DNA from: Eubacteriales Family XIII. Incertae Sedis bacterium
GTDB taxonomy: Bacteria > Bacillota > Clostridia > Peptostreptococcales > Anaerovoracaceae
Assembly (NCBI GenBank): GCA_031263875.1
Contig: JAISEX010000279.1
Span: 1 to 14,182, forward strand
Direction of reading: 5' to 3'
DNA: 14,182 nucleotides
The notes beneath the pieces were generated by a model. That model searched no databases and was not told where the DNA came from. It worked only from the letters and a program-made list of their open reading frames with translations. The stretch's first letter is position 1, and every line of letters begins with the position of its first letter. A program made the position numbers and the translations under genes. Of this stretch, positions 13,505 to 14,182 are shown piece by piece.

Positions 13505-14182
13505 TTATCTTTTCTTGAGCCCGAGTATCTCGCGCGCCTCGTCGGGGCTTGCGACTTCGTACTCGAGTTCGCGGATAATGCGCACCATGCGCTCCACAAG
13601 CTGCGCGTTGGACGTGGCGAGCTCGCCGTGACGGTACATGATATTATCCTCCATGCCCGTCCGCACGCCGCCGCCTTTCAGCATACCGTAGACGGTCGCC
13701 GGGAGCTGATGCGCCGCGATCGACATCGTCGTCCAATCGACGTTCTTCGCGCCGGCTTCCGCCGCGGCGGAGTACATCAGGTCGATCATAAAGTCGTGAT
13801 TCTTCTGCGTATAGGAAATCGCGCCCTGCGAGATCCGATCCATCCCCATTACGAGCGTGAGGCTCACGGGATCGTCGAGCACGCCCGCCGGATAGAGGTG
13901 ATAGAACACATCCTCGATGCTCTCGACGTTGAAGACCTCGATTTCCGGTTTGATGCCGAGCTCCTTCATGCGCGCCGCCTGCTTGATCAGCCACTCGCGC
14001 CGCCACTCGTAGATGAACTTCAGATCCATCCACACCGTGTCGATAAGCGGGACGTCGAGCGAACACATCTCCGGCAAGGCGTCTTTAATGCTGTCGTCGT
14101 ACAAAAGCGCCACACCGTCGTCGGCCTCCGATCCCGGATGCGTCGCGGGAGCGGTCGAGTTCTGCGTGATGATGTTGCACTT
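13505..14182 (-). CDS. Beta-keto acid cleavage enzyme (BKACE/DUF849, 3-keto-5-aminohexanoate cleavage enzyme family), N-terminus cut by window edge
   Basis: The frame is open from the right edge to TAA at 13505, giving the last 225 residues of a protein normally near 270-310. Recognisable BKACE elements are LPEMCSLD, KPEIEVFNVESIEDV, GGGVRTGMEDN and the C-terminal TSNAQLVERMV and SPDEAREILGL. Glu178 of the fragment, in GMEDN, corresponds to the glutamate that joins two N-terminal histidines (outside the window) in binding zinc in this family. BKACE enzymes condense a beta-keto acid with acetyl-CoA, releasing acetoacetate and a new acyl-CoA. Family members act on 3-keto-5-aminohexanoate, dehydrocarnitine and others; the substrate here is unknown. 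A GTG at 14113 is internal and not the start. The dehydrogenase gene follows 14 bp later. Confidence 0.92.
   Translation of the reverse strand, partial: KCNIITQNSTAPATHPGSEADDGVALLYDDSIKDALPEMCSLDVPLIDTVWMDLKFIYEWRREWLIKQAARMKELGIKPEIEVFNVESIEDVFYHLYPAGVLDDPVSLTLVMGMDRISQGAISYTQKNHDFMIDLMYSAAAEAGAKNVDWTTMSIAAHQLPATVYGMLKGGGVRTGMEDNIMYRHGELATSNAQLVERMVRIIRELEYEVASPDEAREILGLKKR

Noticed and set aside
12531..14182. Firm assignment of the dehydrogenase-BKACE pair to carnitine degradation
   Set aside because: The families fit, but no betaine or carnitine-specific transporter or thioesterase domain is present, TRAP systems normally take anionic acids, and substrate residues cannot be judged with the BKACE N-terminus missing.

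Overview
The window reads as a catabolic island from an anaerobic, moderately GC-rich Bacillota, probably a Clostridia or Oscillospiraceae-type fermenter. The evidence is strong AAGGAGG ribosome binding sites, an EtfA fused to a two-cluster ferredoxin domain, a clostridial-type EtfB, fused-type acyl CoA-transferases and a beta-keto acid cleavage enzyme. This placement is inference; no rRNA or marker gene is present. All thirteen supported genes lie on the minus strand, so transcription runs from high to low coordinates.

Right-hand block (14182 to 7133), in transcription order: a beta-keto acid cleavage enzyme cut by the window edge, a 3-hydroxyacid dehydrogenase of the carnitine/gulonate dehydrogenase type, a metal-binding cupin, a propionate-CoA-transferase-like enzyme, and a complete TRAP transporter in the order large permease (M), binding protein (P), small permease (Q). 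Most gaps are short and nearly every gene has a clear Shine-Dalgarno, so this looks like one operon. It is followed by a gene-free stretch (6702-7132) with overlapping inverted repeats. These include a likely intrinsic terminator and a competing hairpin.

Left-hand block (6701 to 1): a small cupin lacking the usual metal ligands, a MerR-family regulator with a probable GyrI-like effector domain, a short-chain acyl-CoA dehydrogenase, a 145-bp foldback (MITE-like) element, etfB, ferredoxin-etfA, a second CoA-transferase, another 130-bp foldback element, and the first 67 codons of a third CoA-transferase that is a close paralogue of the second.

Working model (inference): the TRAP system imports a carboxylate. 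The dehydrogenase oxidises a free 3-hydroxy acid to a beta-keto acid. The cleavage enzyme condenses it with acetyl-CoA to give acetoacetate and a new acyl-CoA. CoA-transferases shuttle CoA among the acids. The acyl-CoA dehydrogenase with a probably electron-bifurcating ferredoxin-Etf provides the redox outlet. The logic parallels clostridial lysine fermentation, but no lysine-specific enzyme is visible here, so the substrate is unknown. Repeats shared between promoter regions and foldback elements between genes suggest a patchwork assembled by duplication and small mobile elements.
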